6,419 nt of DNA from SZUA-230 sp964581095 (GTDB lineage: Bacteria > Bacteroidota > Bacteroidia > Cytophagales > Cyclobacteriaceae), in assembly GCA_964581095.1 (NCBI GenBank), contig CAZONK010000195.1:1-6419 (forward strand). Reading direction: 5' to 3'. The notes beneath the pieces were generated by a model, which saw only the letters and a list, made by a program, of their open reading frames with translations, had not been told where the DNA came from and did not search any database. The position numbers and the translations under genes were made by a program. Shown piece by piece: positions 5,538-6,419 of this stretch. Position 1 is the first letter of the stretch. Every line of letters begins with the position of its first letter.

Positions 5538-6300
5538 AGTAACGAAACATTTTGTTTGCTTGATCAGTCGTAACCTTTGCCACTTCACTCACATCAATTT
5601 TTTTTAATTCAGAAATCCTGTTTGCAATTATCGGAATCTTTGATGGTTCATTCCTCTTGCCTCGAAATGGGGCTGGAGAAAGGTAAGGGCTGTCAGTCTC
5701 AAGTACCATATGTTCAAGTTTTATTTCCTCTAAAACAGTTTCCATTCCCCCATTTTTAAAGGTACTTACTCCTCCAATACCTATTTTAAATCCGAGCTCA
5801 ATTATTTGTTCAGCCTGTTCAAATGACCCTGTAAAGCAATGGAATACTCCTTTTAAATTTTCTGAGTTTTCTTCCGACACGATTTCAATGGTTTCATCTA
5901 ATGAATCCCTGCAATGCAGAATTGCCGGTATTTTATATTCTTTTGCCCAACGTAGCTGGATGCGTAAAGCTTCCTTTTGCTGATTCCAGAATGTTTTATC
6001 CCAATATAAATCCGTGCCTATTTCTCCAATACCTACAAAGTATCTACTTCCAAGCCATTCTTCAACGATGTACAATTCTTTTTCGAAATTTTTCTTTACA
6101 CTGCATGGATGCAATCCAATCATTGGAATACATACATCCTGATATTTCAGTTCTGTTTCTAACATTGAATCAATTGAACTGCCATCGATATTCGGCATAT
6201 AAATCCGAACAACAGACTCCTCCAGACCCCTGTCAATTACTTCATTAATATCCTCTTTGAATTCGGGAAGGTAAATATGCGCATGTGTGTCGATAAACAT
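5518..6300 (-). CDS. tatD: TatD-family metal-dependent hydrolase (DNase)
   Basis: This 260-residue TIM-barrel metallohydrolase of the TatD/YcfH family is intact. The metal ligands are visible in order: H6 and H8 in FIDTHAHIY, E93 in GIGEIGTDLYWD, H129 in LHCRDS, H154 in FHCFTGS and D203 in ETDSPYLSP. The GLHP motif (62-65) and the PFRGKRNEPS loop (211-220) are also typical. Members are cytoplasmic 3'-5' exonucleases or deoxyribonucleases acting on DNA; Bacteroidota often carry one or more copies, and the true substrate here is not known. The ATG at 6298-6300 puts the DTHAH strand five residues from the N-terminus, as usual. An in-frame TTG at 6307-6309, directly after the stop of the upstream gene, is a less likely start that adds three residues. 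The 3' end overlaps the asparaginase start. Confidence 0.94.
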   Translation of the reverse strand: MFIDTHAHIYLPEFKEDINEVIDRGLEESVVRIYMPNIDGSSIDSMLETELKYQDVCIPMIGLHPCSVKKNFEKELYIVEEWLGSRYFVGIGEIGTDLYWDKTFWNQQKEALRIQLRWAKEYKIPAILHCRDSLDETIEIVSEENSENLKGVFHCFTGSFEQAEQIIELGFKIGIGGVSTFKNGGMETVLEEIKLEHMVLETDSPYLSPAPFRGKRNEPSKIPIIANRISELKKIDVSEVAKVTTDQANKMFRYYELSPD

Positions 6301-6309
6301 TTTATCCAA

Positions 6310-6419
6310 TTATAATGATCTTCCCTTCCACTGTACTTTTCCCGGAATAAGAAATCGTATAAGGGCTGCCAAATTTATAAATCCCTGGTACAACTCAAAA
6401 GGAATCAACCATAATAGCG
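6310..6419 (-). CDS. C-terminus of an unidentified protein, possibly glycosyltransferase (partial)
   Basis: A minus-strand frame enters from the right edge and ends at TAA (6310-6312), giving 35 residues: LLWLIPFELYQGFINLAALI, then RFLIPGKVQWKGRSL. The hydrophobic, aromatic-rich start suggests a membrane-associated tail, and the final KVQWKGR is reminiscent of the C-termini of family 2 glycosyltransferases. That identification is weak because no catalytic region is in the window. The other two minus-strand frames close early, and this one stays open through the whole edge segment. The stop lies 9 nt before the ATG of the TatD gene, so the three genes to the left probably share its transcript. 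Confidence 0.5.
   Translation of the reverse strand, partial: LLWLIPFELYQGFINLAALIRFLIPGKVQWKGRSL

Noticed and set aside
5538..5588. Longer asparaginase using a GTG start at 5586-5588.
   Set aside because: The added 17 residues lie wholly within tatD, show no family features, and an ATG at 5535-5537 gives a normal-length enzyme.
5272..6248. Open frames on the + strand opposite the asparaginase and tatD genes (5272-5469, 5577-5759, 5901-6248).
   Set aside because: They are antisense shadows of intact conserved enzymes, with no independent coding evidence.

Overview
The window looks like a chromosomal housekeeping stretch of a Bacteroidota bacterium, perhaps a Cytophagales-like member (the order is a guess). 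The reasons are an AT-rich composition, an ExbB homologue with an N-terminal signal peptide and acidic linker, a small three-helix membrane protein followed by two ExbD genes, an orphan HsdR_N-type nuclease domain protein, and candidate promoters of the Bacteroidota TTTG / TAnnTTTG type instead of strong Shine-Dalgarno sites. No phage, insertion sequence, CRISPR array or complete defence system is visible.

Layout, left to right. Positions 1-99 (+) hold the last 32 codons of an alanine dehydrogenase-like gene. It runs convergently, stop to stop with 1 nt between, into a minus-strand block that fills the rest of the window. Read in its direction of transcription (right to left), this block starts with the C-terminus of an unidentified, possibly glycosyltransferase-like gene (from 6419 to 6310). 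TatD-family hydrolase (6300-5518) and a type I asparaginase (5537-4467) follow, overlapping by 20 bp. Then come a tRNA-Ser(GGA) (4357-4269) and a four-gene ExbB/ExbD operon: exbB (4180-3341), a 3-TM protein (3305-2979), a long exbD (2962-2405) and a short exbD (2392-1934). A strong intrinsic terminator at 1871-1902 closes this operon. The last pair is a UMF1/Atg22-type major facilitator transporter (1861-542) and the HsdR_N-like protein (541-101), joined with no intergenic base.

How the genes work together. ExbB and the two ExbD proteins should form a proton-driven inner-membrane motor of the TonB/Tol type. No TonB or TolA partner lies in the operon, so the energy-transducing arm must be encoded elsewhere or the motor drives something else. 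The 3-TM protein between exbB and exbD is the least understood part of the window. TatD, asparaginase and tRNA-Ser have no evident functional link to the motor. All intergenic gaps are short, the longest being 109 bp. The most unusual non-coding signal is a perfect 10-bp inverted repeat bracketing the tRNA gene, placed so that the predicted 5' end of the precursor could pair with its 3' trailer.
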